Origin: an uncultured Gemmata sp.
Lineage (GTDB): Bacteria > Planctomycetota > Planctomycetia > Gemmatales > Gemmataceae
Reading direction: 5' to 3'
Length of the DNA: 64,000 nucleotides
Assembly (NCBI GenBank): GCA_937924775.1
Contig: CALDUT010000019.1
Location: 62,001-126,000 of the forward strand
Shown here: positions 16,751 to 27,284 of the stretch, in pieces
Position numbering within the stretch: position 1 is the stretch's first letter
Layout: each line of letters starts with the position of its first letter
Program-made: the position numbers and the translations under genes
The notes under the pieces: generated by a model
The model's input: only the letters and a program-made list of their open reading frames with translations
Databases searched by the model: none
Told to the model about the DNA's origin: nothing

Positions 16751-18511
16751 TTATTTGACCAATTCGGGCAGATACTTCACCGGCAGCGTTCCGTGGCTGA
16801 GAACGGCCTCGTGGAATGTCCCCAAATCGAAGGAATCCCCTTGGCGACGCTGGACGTTTTGCCGCAAGCGGTAGAAAGCCGTTCGCCCCACGAAGTAGGT
16901 GGAGAGTTGTGTGCTACTTTGCTTGGCCCGGGCGATCTTGCCAAGGGCTTCCGCTTCGGTTTGGAAGCCACGGCCGACCAGGAGTTTCAAGGCGTCGTCA
17001 TCGGTCATGTTCGCGGTGTGCATTTGGTTATCGAGAATCGCATTGAGGACCGCTCGGAGATAGAACTTCAACTGATGCAAACGTAAGCCGAGGTCACCAT
17101 CGCCATACCCTTGATCGAGCATCATCTGCTCGGTGTAAACGGCCCAGCCTTCCGCAAACGTGCCCGAGGCGAGAATCTTCCGCACCAACGACGGACAGCG
17201 GTTGGAGTAGGCCAATTGCACATAATGACCGGGGTAGGCTTCGTGAATGGTGAGAATTTGTAACATCGCGGAGTTGTACTCGCGGAAGAAGGTTTCTTGC
17301 CGAGCCGCGGGCCAATCCTTGGGCGGCGGTGCCACGGCGTAAAGGCTGACGGCCTTCGGGTCCAACGGTGGAGCCGGATTCAAATACGCGACACTGAATC
17401 CGCGTTGGAACTCCGGCATTGGCACAATCTGGCAGGTATCGGGTTCTGGTAGAGTGAGAATTTTCTTGTCACGAATGAATTGTTTGATCGTGGCGACGGT
17501 TTTCTTGGCATCCGCGACAAGCGTTTCGGCCGTGCCGTGGTCTTTGCTGAGTTCATCCATGACGCGTTGAATGGTTTCGCGGCGACCGGCTTCGTCGTCC
17601 GGGGGAAGGGCTCGGCCCGGGAAGTGCCGGCTCCAGAGTTGTTTGGCGAAGGCGTACATGTCGCGTTCGATGTGGGCAGCTTCGACTTCGGCCAGTTGGA
17701 GCACCTCATCGGCGGTTAGCCCGGCTTGAAGCTCCAGGTCCAGCTTGTGAGCGAACTTTTCTTTACCGAGCCGCCATTCCCCTTGAGATTGGGGCAAGAG
17801 TTTCTCCTCAAGCCAGGTTTGGTAGTCCTTGAGAGCCTTCACCGCGGCTTTGCAAGGGGTGGCGAGGGGTTCACTGCCGGGGGTTTGTTGGGCGAACTCA
17901 TAGATGTCCTTTTCGTAAAACGCGATGGCTCCGAGATTGCGTTTGATGGCGACTTCGGTGAGAATCCGCGGGGGATTTTTGAGATTGGCCTTGGCCGCGT
18001 CAACAATGCGGGGAATGAAGCGGATGCGTTTGGCCGCGTTTTCGACATTCCGCTCACGCGGCAGCGTTGATTGCGTCAGCAGGAGGAAAACACTATCGGA
18101 GATGTACTCGCCGTAAACGCGGGGATCGTATTCGAAGCGGTTGTCGTTTTCGGCCAGCCACAGGGCGTATTTCAGGGCGTGGGTCCAAATCTCAAAGTCG
18201 ATCTGGCCGTCGCGTGAAAGTTTCTGGAAGTCGATCTGCTGGGGAAGGCGTTCGAGCCAAGCCGCGATGCGTTTCCGGTCACGCTGCCGAGCTTCGGGGG
18301 ATAGATCATCTAGTTGATCATCAAAGTCATGATTCCCCTGCTGAGTCGCAAATAGGGGGTGGAAGCGGAACTCCTCTTCCAAATAGGCCTGAAACAGGTT
18401 GGCCAGCCGGGTGTCTTCCGCGTTCTCCGCCGGCTCAGCGACGCTCGAAGGTATTGCAAGCGACATCATCACAACCCCGACAGCAGCAAGACCGGCGATA
18501 TAGACATACAT
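16751..18511 (-). CDS. DUF885 family secreted protein (putative metallopeptidase)
   Basis: A 586-residue protein with a signal peptide (residues 1-25, VYIAGLAAVGVVMMSLAIPSSVA). The DUF885 hallmark HEAYPGHYVQL (HExxxGH) lies near residue 420 and GTFAEGWAVYTEQMM near 450, giving a likely zinc site. Family members are annotated as carboxypeptidase-like but few have been tested. Location is probably periplasmic. It is convergent with the kinase gene and 85 bases away; no operon partner is evident. Confidence 0.85.
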   Translation of the reverse strand: MYVYIAGLAAVGVVMMSLAIPSSVAEPAENAEDTRLANLFQAYLEEEFRFHPLFATQQGNHDFDDQLDDLSPEARQRDRKRIAAWLERLPQQIDFQKLSRDGQIDFEIWTHALKYALWLAENDNRFEYDPRVYGEYISDSVFLLLTQSTLPRERNVENAAKRIRFIPRIVDAAKANLKNPPRILTEVAIKRNLGAIAFYEKDIYEFAQQTPGSEPLATPCKAAVKALKDYQTWLEEKLLPQSQGEWRLGKEKFAHKLDLELQAGLTADEVLQLAEVEAAHIERDMYAFAKQLWSRHFPGRALPPDDEAGRRETIQRVMDELSKDHGTAETLVADAKKTVATIKQFIRDKKILTLPEPDTCQIVPMPEFQRGFSVAYLNPAPPLDPKAVSLYAVAPPPKDWPAARQETFFREYNSAMLQILTIHEAYPGHYVQLAYSNRCPSLVRKILASGTFAEGWAVYTEQMMLDQGYGDGDLGLRLHQLKFYLRAVLNAILDNQMHTANMTDDDALKLLVGRGFQTEAEALGKIARAKQSSTQLSTYFVGRTAFYRLRQNVQRRQGDSFDLGTFHEAVLSHGTLPVKYLPELVK

Positions 18512-18596
18512 AATTCGCCTCGGATGAGTTCATCAAAGAGTTTGTTTGTACAGAGCGATCTTGGCCGATCTACGAGCATTGTTGGTCAGTGAACAT

Positions 18597-19133
18597 TTAC
18601 CTTCCCCAATCGATAACCTCCCACTTTTGGGTGTCGAAGAAAACACCTGTGACGCCGTCGGTGCCGGGAAGCCCTTCAGGTGGCAATTCACTGCGGCGAC
18701 CCACGACGACACTGATCGCCCGTGAGTAGCCTGGGCCATCCGGGAACGGATGGCGAAACTTCGCAAGCAGGGAGTGATCGGCGGCGATGGCATTGGGGTT
18801 GGTCAGAAACGCGACACTGATCGCAGCCAGCCGCATATCCGGGGCTCCCCGTTCGCCCAGCCGCCAAATGAGCAAATCCGGGGTGCGCCAATCCGCGTGG
18901 GGTTCGGCTTGAATGACAATGTGCCCCAAGCCGCGGCGGATCGGCTCGGCCTGATCCCACAAGCGACGGAACTCGTGGTAGAACTCCATGAGGAAGGGCC
19001 GTTCCCGGACCTTCCGGGCCGCGGGCGGCTCCTCCGCTTCGGCGGGGGTGTAAGCCAGACCGTGGGCCGACGCGAAACGGGGGTGGGTTAAGTTCAGTAT
19101 GTCGATTACCAATTGCAGGAATGGGTCGGTCAT
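18597..19133 (-). CDS. Hypothetical protein, 178 residues
   Basis: The frame runs from ATG 19133 (residues MTDPFLQLVIDIL) to 18597. It is soluble, without signal peptide or TM segment, rich in Trp/Arg/Pro, with a hydrophobic strand-like core (HIVIQAEPHADW, DLLIWRLGERG, ISVAFLTNP). I do not recognise the family. The same frame stays open far upstream across the MfnB gene, but that part is an antisense shadow; ATG 19133 with AAAGCA upstream is the sensible start. It lies 104 bases downstream of mfnB on the same strand and may be co-transcribed. Confidence 0.6.
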   Translation of the reverse strand: MTDPFLQLVIDILNLTHPRFASAHGLAYTPAEAEEPPAARKVRERPFLMEFYHEFRRLWDQAEPIRRGLGHIVIQAEPHADWRTPDLLIWRLGERGAPDMRLAAISVAFLTNPNAIAADHSLLAKFRHPFPDGPGYSRAISVVVGRRSELPPEGLPGTDGVTGVFFDTQKWEVIDWGR

Positions 19134-19237
19134 TGCTTTCCCCGTTACAGAACTCCATCGGCCACGGCTTGGTCGGGTTGTTGCCGCTGACTTCGTGGCG
19201 AAGCGTGTTTCGACCCCAGCCGTTGGTTGCCGGGCCG

Positions 19238-19948
19238 TTACACTTTGACAGCAGCCAGCAATTCCTTCCACTTGCGAACGCGGGCGACGTCGATCAGGCC
19301 ATCCCGTTTGTTCGCGGCACACACCGAGCTGCGTACGGCATAATAGTGGGGCATCACTCCTTTGAGCTGCTTGAGATGCTCGGGCCGCAACGATCCCCCC
19401 ACGGCAACGGTCGTGTAAACCCGCTTCAACCCGTCGACAATGTCCGCAATTTCGGCCGGTTTCATGAAATCCAGCAATGTTTTGCCATCTTTGCCGAAGG
19501 TGTCCAGCAGGAAGGCTTTGAAACGGAACCGCTTGGCGAATTTCGCGACTTCCGCCGGGGGAATCGACTTGGCCCGTTCCCAATCCGCGTAGGCCACAAG
19601 TACCATTTCGGTGGCGATGGGCAGTTCGCGGCGGGTATCCAGAAGGTCTTCGCCCCAGCCCGGAGTGTGCGCATAGCCGGCCAGCCCCCATTTCACATAT
19701 TGCAAAGGTAACTCCAAATGCCAATGGGCCGCGGTGATGGCATGGGGCGACCATTCGCCCAACGCCGCGCTGACAGGGACCCGGCCGTGGACCGCATCGA
19801 TCACCGCGGCCACCACCTCGGCTTCGGCAGGAGCTAGGGGCCCTTTGGAAGGTTCCTTCACATCGATAATGTCAGCCCCGCCAGCGAGGGCCGCGGCAAC
19901 TTCCTCAGCAGAACGGACACTGACCAACAATCCGGGTGTGGTAGTCAT
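19238..19948 (-). CDS. mfnB: (5-Formylfuran-3-yl)methyl phosphate synthase, MfnB family
   Basis: MfnB condenses two glyceraldehyde-3-phosphate molecules to the furan precursor of methanofuran, the one-carbon carrier of formyl-H4MPT metabolism. The protein is 236 residues from ATG 19948, a TIM-barrel of normal length. LLVSVRSAEEVAAAL, GGADIIDVKEPSKG (the Asp-x-Lys pair of the active site) and FLLDTFGKDGKTLLD (Asp and Lys four residues apart, as in the archaeal enzyme) are all present. In bacteria the family occurs in methylotrophs and planctomycetes that use H4MPT/methanofuran for formaldehyde oxidation. No other C1 gene is in the window. Confidence 0.85.
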   Translation of the reverse strand: MTTTPGLLVSVRSAEEVAAALAGGADIIDVKEPSKGPLAPAEAEVVAAVIDAVHGRVPVSAALGEWSPHAITAAHWHLELPLQYVKWGLAGYAHTPGWGEDLLDTRRELPIATEMVLVAYADWERAKSIPPAEVAKFAKRFRFKAFLLDTFGKDGKTLLDFMKPAEIADIVDGLKRVYTTVAVGGSLRPEHLKQLKGVMPHYYAVRSSVCAANKRDGLIDVARVRKWKELLAAVKV

Positions 19949-20053
19949 AAGCGGGTGATTCCTTTCACCATAAGGAAGGACGTTCGTTTGGGAACCGCAT
20001 GATAAGCGATCAGGCCGGGATTTTGGAACACGAACCCGTGACGATGTCGCCAA

Positions 20054-20387
20054 CTAAGCCATCCCCCGGCTTGGCGCGATAGCGATTGGCACCGGGAGCC
20101 GAGGTGGATGAATCTGCCTGCCTGCCTTCCGGAGCAAGTTGGGGATGTTCGGAGGTTGATCATATTCCTAGCGGCCATCGGTGGGCTTGCCCACCATGGC
20201 CAGAGTGACAACGCGGGTAAATTCATGCCGACATGTGAAAATTCAGCTATGGCCTGAAAGACTTTCGTATTGGTCTTGATCCTTTTTGCTTCGGAGCGTG
20301 ATCTGAGCTACAGACTAGTAGCCGGTAGTTTGCCCACATCCGGTGATGCCGCGGATAGTCTGCCCTTATCCTTCGCAGTAGCTGAAC
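20054..20387 (+). other. Intergenic region before the kinase-tubulin gene
   Basis: No gene is supported in these 334 bases. The region is flanked by divergent genes, so promoters for both should lie here; no clear consensus was recognised. Confidence 0.4.
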
Positions 20388-23300
20388 ATGCCGGTACGTT
20401 TGGTCAGCCAAGAAGAGTTACCTGGTCCGTTGAAGGGCTACCGGCTCATTGAGCGTTTGGGGCGGGGGGGCTTTGGCGAAGTTTGGAAGGTGGAAGCCCC
20501 CGGCGGTCTGTTGAAGGCGGTGAAATTCGTTTTTGGTAATTTGGATGAACTGGACGAAGAAAGCCGCCCGGCGGAACAAGAAGCCAAGGCGCTAGAACGT
20601 GTCAAGGGCATTCGCCACCCGTATATCCTTTCGCTGGAACAAGTTCGCGTTATCGACGGTCAGCTCATCATCGTGATGGAGTTGGCCGACCGCAATCTGT
20701 GGGACCGCTTCCGCGAATGCCGCGGGCAGGGGCTGCCGGGCATTCCCCGCGACGAACTATTGCGTTACATGGAGGAAACCGCCGAAGCTCTCGACTTGAT
20801 GAATAACCACTATCAGATTCAGCACTTAGACATCAAGCCGCAGAACCTGTTTTTGGTCTTCAACCACATCAAAGTTGCGGATTTTGGTTTGGCGAAGGTT
20901 CTGGAGGGGGTAAAGGCGACGGTCACAGGGGGCGTGACACCGGTTTATGCCGCCCCGGAAACGTTTGAAGGCTGGGTGTCTCGCTATTCGGATCAGTACA
21001 GCCTGGCGATTGTCTTCCAAGAGCTGCTGACCGGCTGCCGACCGTTCACCGGCACAAACACGCGACAGTTGTTGATGCAGCACTTGAATGGAACGCCGGA
21101 TCTAGCTGCCCTTCCCCCCGCCGATCAGCCGATCATCAGCCGGGCTTTGGCGAAAATCCCCGAACAGCGCTGGCCGACGTGTACGGATATGGTCCGGGCA
21201 CTGAAAGCCGGCGGTTTGCCGGAAATGCGGACGACCACCGCAGAGCCCCCCCTGCCCGCCGCCCTGGCGGCTCGTTCGCCGGGCGATTCGAGCGTGCCGA
21301 CGATGATCCAAGGCGGTGCTCCGCCCGCCGCTGCAGCGGCCCCTGCCGCAGCGATGGCTTCCGACTCGATTCAAGCCACGCGCATGGCCGGAACAAGCTC
21401 TGGCACAGCCCCGGTGGGAACTTCCCCGGTGATTCGCGAGCGAACTCCGGCCCCGACGACTCTGCCGCCACTGATCAAACCAGGCGGTTCCACCCCGGGG
21501 CTGTCGATCGTCACCCCGATGGCCACGCCGCGGTTGGTCACCCCGGGTACCACGAGCCATAACCCCGCGCAAACCCTGTCGCGACCAGTCATCTTCCAAA
21601 CGGCCCGGATGGGCAGTCTCGGCTTGGCGCCCCCCGAAAGAACCGGTAATGGCGTACTTCTGCCGGCACTGATTGTGGCCCTCGGGCAGACCGGACGGCT
21701 GGTGGTAGAGCAATTCAAGCGGCTCATCACAGCCCGCTACGGCTCTCCCGCCCGCACCCCGCACATCCGCACCCTGTATATCGACACCGACCCCGAGATT
21801 CCCCTCGGTTCCACCGAGGACCCCGCCGCCTTCAGCCCCCGCGAGGTCATTCCGGCCCGGTTGAACCGCTCCACACATTATCTGCAACGCGACTCACTCC
21901 CGGCGGTGGAACAGTGGATGCCGCACGGTTCGCTCTACAAACTGCCCCGGAACCCTGGCCCCACCCGGGGCGTGCGAGCCTTTGGCCGCTTGGCGTTCAT
22001 CGACCACTACCGGGTCATCGCTCAGCGCATTCGTCAGGAAATCGAAACGTTCCTCACCGACGATAGCCTTCTTCACGCCGAAAACATCACCCAACTGGGA
22101 TTACGAACCAATCGACCGCGAGCCTATGTGGTGGCCAGCTTGGCGGGGGGAACCGGCGGCGGCATGTTCCTGGACGTCGCCTATTTGATTCGCCACGAAT
22201 TGCGGCAAGTGGGCTATCTGAAACCGGAAGTCTGCGGCGTGTTTTTCGTCCCACCAGCGGGGGCCCGCGCGCCGCGAACGCCCGCCTTGGGCAATACTTA
22301 TGCCGCATTAACGGAACTGTACCATTTCCAGTCGAAAGCCAGCCGTTACCAGGCCGCGTTCGACAAAATGGAAGCCCCGATCACCGATAGTGAGGTGCCC
22401 TTCGCTCGTATCGCACTGTTACAAATGCCCGTGAACGCGGAAGCTGGCCCCGCCGACCCAGTTTTGGGCACCGCGGCCCGCACCCTCTACCAAGAGTTGC
22501 TCACCCCCGCCGGCCGCATCGTCGATACCGACCGCGATAAACACCTCGCGGAAAACCCGGTCGCAGTCCCCAGTTGCCAAACTTTTGGAGTATTCCGCCT
22601 CAGTTGGCCACGCATGGAACTGCTCGCTACCGCCACGGTCCGTCTGGCTCAGAAACTGTTGCAGCAGTGGGCAAGTAAAGACGCCACCGCGATCAAAGAA
22701 GCCGTCGGGGAGTGGGTTGGGCAGCAATGGCAGAATCGTCGACTGAGTTTCGAATCTCTGGTGGAAACTCTAGAAACTACGGCACGTACCCTGTTGAAGG
22801 AGGCACCAGAGCGGGTCTTCGATTCCCTGGTCGATCCCCTCCGGACTCGCACACCCTCCGGCGGGCGGCTGGATACGACCTGCGTGTGTCTCGTATTCGA
22901 GCAGGTGATTGGACTGGTCGGCAAGCCCGAGGCCGATGCGGCCAGTGGCGGCTCGCTCGCCGCGGCCTTGGATCAGGCGTTTGAAACACATATCAAAGAA
23001 TGGGAAAGTCAGGTCGCGGTGATCGCGGCAACGTTCCTGGAAGTGCCCGGATATCGTTTCGCCGCCGCCGAAGAAGCCACGCGGCAACTGGGGCAGCGGC
23101 TCAAAGCGCAGATTGAAACCCTCGAGCCGGTGCGGGATGAACTCGACCGCGAGCTGCGAACCACCTATAGCCGGCTCGTCCACGCCATCGCGGCCTTGGA
23201 CGCCACCGGGATCGCGGCCACCGTCCAGCGGAAGGCCAACGCCGCCGAAGCCTTGGAGCTACTGCGGGTCTATCCGCGCAAACGCCTGCAATGGCTTTTC

Positions 23301-24062
23301 TTGGATATGGCGCTGTCGTCGTACCGACGGCTCCTGGGGAACGTGCCCGAGTACCTCCGCGAACTCAACGGCTGCCGCGCCGCTTTGCTGGAGATGAGTA
23401 CCGCGATGGCCAAAACCGCGGAGGCCGCTGTTTCCCCCATCGGGCTGGGCAAACTAATCCTGCCCGATGGCTGTGACACCATCGACGCCGCCGCGGATAC
23501 TTTTCTGGCCAGCCTCCCCGCTGAACGGCTGCACGCATGGGAAGAATCGTTGCAAAGTGAGCTGAAACGTAAGTTTCGCGGACTGGGCAATGTCTGTTTG
23601 AAGCCGGCGGAGAAAGGCCCGCCCTTCCGGGAATGGCTGTTGCGACGCTCGCGGGAATTTTTGGACAGCCAATTGGATCATTCGGACCCGGCCACGGTCT
23701 TCTTCCGTTCGCGAACCGAAGAAGGCAGCGCGGTGAAGATCCTGGCGGAAGCTTTCGACGAAGCCGCCCCGACACTCACCGTGCCCGGTTCACGCCCCCA
23801 GGAGTTGATCGTTTTACAAGCCCCCCCAGGCGAGGAAGGCCAACGGCTGATCGACCTGACGCGGGAAACCTTTCCCCATCACGAGATCATCACAGCCCCC
23901 CTGGCCGACGACATCCTGTTTTACCGGGAATTTCCGCAGGTTCCCTTCACCGATCTGCCCCAATTGGGGCCCCATGCCCGCGACGCCTATCAGCATCTCG
24001 ACGGCGACCACCCGCCGCATTCCCGCATGGATGTGGCTTGGCAGCCGCCGCCGGAGTGCTGA
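20388..24062 (+). CDS. Ser/Thr protein kinase fused to a tubulin/FtsZ-like (Tubulin_2) domain
   Basis: A 1224-residue protein. Residues about 15-275 form a Hanks-type kinase: LGRGGFGEVW loop, KAVKFVF lysine, catalytic loop HLDIKPQNLFLV (Leu instead of Arg, so a non-RD kinase), ADFGLAKVL, and YAAPETFEGW. A Pro/Ala/Thr-rich linker follows (about 280-415). From about 420 the sequence reads LIVALGQTGRLVVEQF with LYIDTDPE, then SLAGGTGGGMFLDVAYLIRHEL (about 584-605), matching the nucleotide-binding G-box (GGTGxG) of the tubulin/FtsZ superfamily as seen in Tubulin_2 proteins. The remaining 500 residues are mainly helical. No TM segment is evident, so it is probably cytoplasmic. It stands alone as a transcription unit. 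Function is unknown; phosphorylation-controlled filament formation is an inference. Confidence 0.82.
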   Translation: MPVRLVSQEELPGPLKGYRLIERLGRGGFGEVWKVEAPGGLLKAVKFVFGNLDELDEESRPAEQEAKALERVKGIRHPYILSLEQVRVIDGQLIIVMELADRNLWDRFRECRGQGLPGIPRDELLRYMEETAEALDLMNNHYQIQHLDIKPQNLFLVFNHIKVADFGLAKVLEGVKATVTGGVTPVYAAPETFEGWVSRYSDQYSLAIVFQELLTGCRPFTGTNTRQLLMQHLNGTPDLAALPPADQPIISRALAKIPEQRWPTCTDMVRALKAGGLPEMRTTTAEPPLPAALAARSPGDSSVPTMIQGGAPPAAAAAPAAAMASDSIQATRMAGTSSGTAPVGTSPVIRERTPAPTTLPPLIKPGGSTPGLSIVTPMATPRLVTPGTTSHNPAQTLSRPVIFQTARMGSLGLAPPERTGNGVLLPALIVALGQTGRLVVEQFKRLITARYGSPARTPHIRTLYIDTDPEIPLGSTEDPAAFSPREVIPARLNRSTHYLQRDSLPAVEQWMPHGSLYKLPRNPGPTRGVRAFGRLAFIDHYRVIAQRIRQEIETFLTDDSLLHAENITQLGLRTNRPRAYVVASLAGGTGGGMFLDVAYLIRHELRQVGYLKPEVCGVFFVPPAGARAPRTPALGNTYAALTELYHFQSKASRYQAAFDKMEAPITDSEVPFARIALLQMPVNAEAGPADPVLGTAARTLYQELLTPAGRIVDTDRDKHLAENPVAVPSCQTFGVFRLSWPRMELLATATVRLAQKLLQQWASKDATAIKEAVGEWVGQQWQNRRLSFESLVETLETTARTLLKEAPERVFDSLVDPLRTRTPSGGRLDTTCVCLVFEQVIGLVGKPEADAASGGSLAAALDQAFETHIKEWESQVAVIAATFLEVPGYRFAAAEEATRQLGQRLKAQIETLEPVRDELDRELRTTYSRLVHAIAALDATGIAATVQRKANAAEALELLRVYPRKRLQWLFLDMALSSYRRLLGNVPEYLRELNGCRAALLEMSTAMAKTAEAAVSPIGLGKLILPDGCDTIDAAADTFLASLPAERLHAWEESLQSELKRKFRGLGNVCLKPAEKGPPFREWLLRRSREFLDSQLDHSDPATVFFRSRTEEGSAVKILAEAFDEAAPTLTVPGSRPQELIVLQAPPGEEGQRLIDLTRETFPHHEIITAPLADDILFYREFPQVPFTDLPQLGPHARDAYQHLDGDHPPHSRMDVAWQPPPEC

Positions 24063-24165
24063 ATTGGCCGCGACGGCAGCATCAATTTGAACACAAGCTC
24101 AATGATGGTCCCATGTTACGTCGCTGTCAGCCTCAAGTGGCTAACCAGAGACCGGGCTCGCAGTC

Positions 24166-25548
<1,383 letters not shown>

Positions 25549-25598
25549 CTAGGCCGGTGGTGCGACGCTGCGACCATTCCTCATCCGCGATCGGATGT

Positions 25599-25676
25599 CG
25601 CCTTCCTCAGCGGCATAACCCGCTCAGGTTCAAAGGGTGTGTTCTCAGCCCCCGTATCCGACGGAGGCACCCCCGG
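25599..25676 (-). promoter_or_regulatory. TPP (THI-box) riboswitch upstream of thiC
   Basis: Read on the minus strand, the segment carries the THI-box consensus in order: GGGGGTGCC, GGGGCTGAGA, ACACCCTTTGAACCTGA, CGGGTTATGCCG and GAGGAAG. These form the pyrimidine- and pyrophosphate-sensing arms that bind thiamine pyrophosphate. About 100 bases separate it from the thiC start codon. No U-tract terminator is visible in between, so translational control is more likely; the bases just before ATG include CTCCCC, not a good ribosome-binding site. Confidence 0.93.
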
Positions 25677-25821
25677 CGATTAGAGTTTTTGTATGCCGCT
25701 AGTGGTTGCCGTGTCCAAAAGAAAAGAGCGGCTAAGGAAAACCAGGGAGACCGCGTCGCTGCGTCCAGCCCGGCTGCCCGGGATTTTTCGTGCCCCAATG
25801 CTTGGGCAATCACCACTGCGC

Positions 25822-25858
25822 AAAAACCAGCCCCGCGGTCTCTGCAACCGCGGGGCTG
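25822..25858 (-). terminator. Intrinsic terminator downstream of the barrel-protein gene
   Basis: On the minus strand a 12-bp perfect GC-rich stem (arms 25858-25847 and 25839-25828, seven-base loop) is followed by GTTTTTG. It lies about 115 bases beyond the stop of the minus-strand gene at 25972 and precedes the thiC leader, so it separates the two transcription units. Confidence 0.75.
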
Positions 25859-25971
25859 TGCCGGTGCGGTCCCCCTCCCCACCGGCAACTGACCAATTTC
25901 TGGTCAGCCACGATTGTCCGGTTGGACTATCGCTCCCCCTTCCAGCTTCTCAACAGTTGATCAATGTCGGG

Positions 25972-27009
25972 TCAATAGCGAATACCCAAGGTGATTTGCA
26001 AGTTCACATTGTGAATGTTGCCTTCCAACGGCGGGGTGAGATTCGTCCAGTCGTGCGCGTATTCGCTCCGCACACCGCCGAAGAGAATCCAGCCCCCCAT
26101 CGGGATGTCCCACGTCGAGTGGACGCCCACCGCGACGCCTAGAAATACATTCTGACGCCGGGAGTAGCCGTCGATTTCGTCCAGCGGAATTTGATCAACG
26201 TGCGAGGTCCCGTAGCGTCCGCCGACCCAGGCTCCCACCCGCCAATTGGTGCCTTGCATTCCCCCCGTATCCCCGCGGCCCCACAACCACACATCGCGGC
26301 CCAAGTTGTAATTGAAACTGGTGCGATGCACTTCGCGGATCGCGGTGAAGGTGAAGCGGTCAGGCTGCGGTGTGGCCGCTCCGGTGAAGGGATTGATCAG
26401 TGGCGGCGAGCGGAGAAACAGATTCACCGGATCGTCGGTTCCGGCGGCCCAGTTATGGGTGTAGCTCACGCCCAAGTCGATGGTCCACGCCGCGGTGTGC
26501 GTCGGATTGAACAGCAAGGTACGTACCCCGCCGCCGACGGTCCAGCCCGCGTTCATATACTCGGGTAAGCCTTCACCAAAGGGCAAATTCACCCCGGTGT
26601 AGGTATAGAATTCATAACTGATGCGTCCGTCTCGCCCCAACGGACCACAGCAACCGGGGCCATCCACATAGTATGGACTGGGGTAGCTCCCCGGGGGTAG
26701 CCCTGGCCAAGTCCCCGGGGGAGCTGAGTATTCCATCAGAGTTCCCAAGGGATTGGCCGTTTCGGGAGACGCTGACGATGGCGGGGTGGCCATCTGTTCC
26801 AAACTGGCGACACGCACCGGGCCCGATGCCGAGGAAGCCGCTCGTTCGGTGGCCAAACGGTTGCGGATAGCGGTTGTGGCTTCCTCGGCGTGGCGAGGAA
26901 GAACTGAGGGAATCACATCCGCTGGGGGGGACAGTCGCTCTTGTGCTGCCGCCGCGACAGCGAATGCTGCTAGCACACTTCCGGGAAGAAGGAATCGCGT
27001 GAATCTCAT
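25972..27009 (-). CDS. Secreted outer-membrane beta-barrel protein (BBP7-like)
   Basis: A 345-residue protein from ATG 27009, where a signal peptide begins (RFTRFLLPGSVLAAFAVAAAA). After a low-complexity segment (about 30-100) and a Gly/Pro/Tyr stretch, the remaining sequence has alternating polar/aromatic strands typical of a beta-barrel (GWTVGGGVRTLLF, IDLGVSYTHNW, WRVGAWVGGRYG), ending in LQITLGIRY with a terminal aromatic residue, the outer-membrane insertion signature. It resembles the planctomycete BBP7 or porin-like families. Function is unknown. A terminator at 25822-25858 closes the unit. Confidence 0.7.
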   Translation of the reverse strand: MRFTRFLLPGSVLAAFAVAAAAQERLSPPADVIPSVLPRHAEEATTAIRNRLATERAASSASGPVRVASLEQMATPPSSASPETANPLGTLMEYSAPPGTWPGLPPGSYPSPYYVDGPGCCGPLGRDGRISYEFYTYTGVNLPFGEGLPEYMNAGWTVGGGVRTLLFNPTHTAAWTIDLGVSYTHNWAAGTDDPVNLFLRSPPLINPFTGAATPQPDRFTFTAIREVHRTSFNYNLGRDVWLWGRGDTGGMQGTNWRVGAWVGGRYGTSHVDQIPLDEIDGYSRRQNVFLGVAVGVHSTWDIPMGGWILFGGVRSEYAHDWTNLTPPLEGNIHNVNLQITLGIRY

Positions 27010-27284
27010 GCGCCCCTCGCCCGGCCACCGCGACACCCCGCGACAGCCGAATACCGGTCAAGTCAACCACACGTCGGGCTTATAATCGTCACTTCCTGCG
27101 GTAAACTTTAACGGCTTTGCCGAAGGCAGCGGTTTCCAGACCTCGACGTCACACTGCATTGGACCACGCGCGGCACTGCTGCGCGATTCTTTCCAGGTGT
27201 GCGAAACGCGACAACTGAGTTTGGTAGGATGGGAAAGTTACGATATAAGTAGGGAAGAAGAAGAGACCGAATTGAGACGGTGGA

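Noticed and set aside
19134-19754. Long N-terminal extension of the 178-residue hypothetical protein
   Set aside because: The extension is antisense-frame overlap with mfnB; ATG 19133 gives a compact protein.
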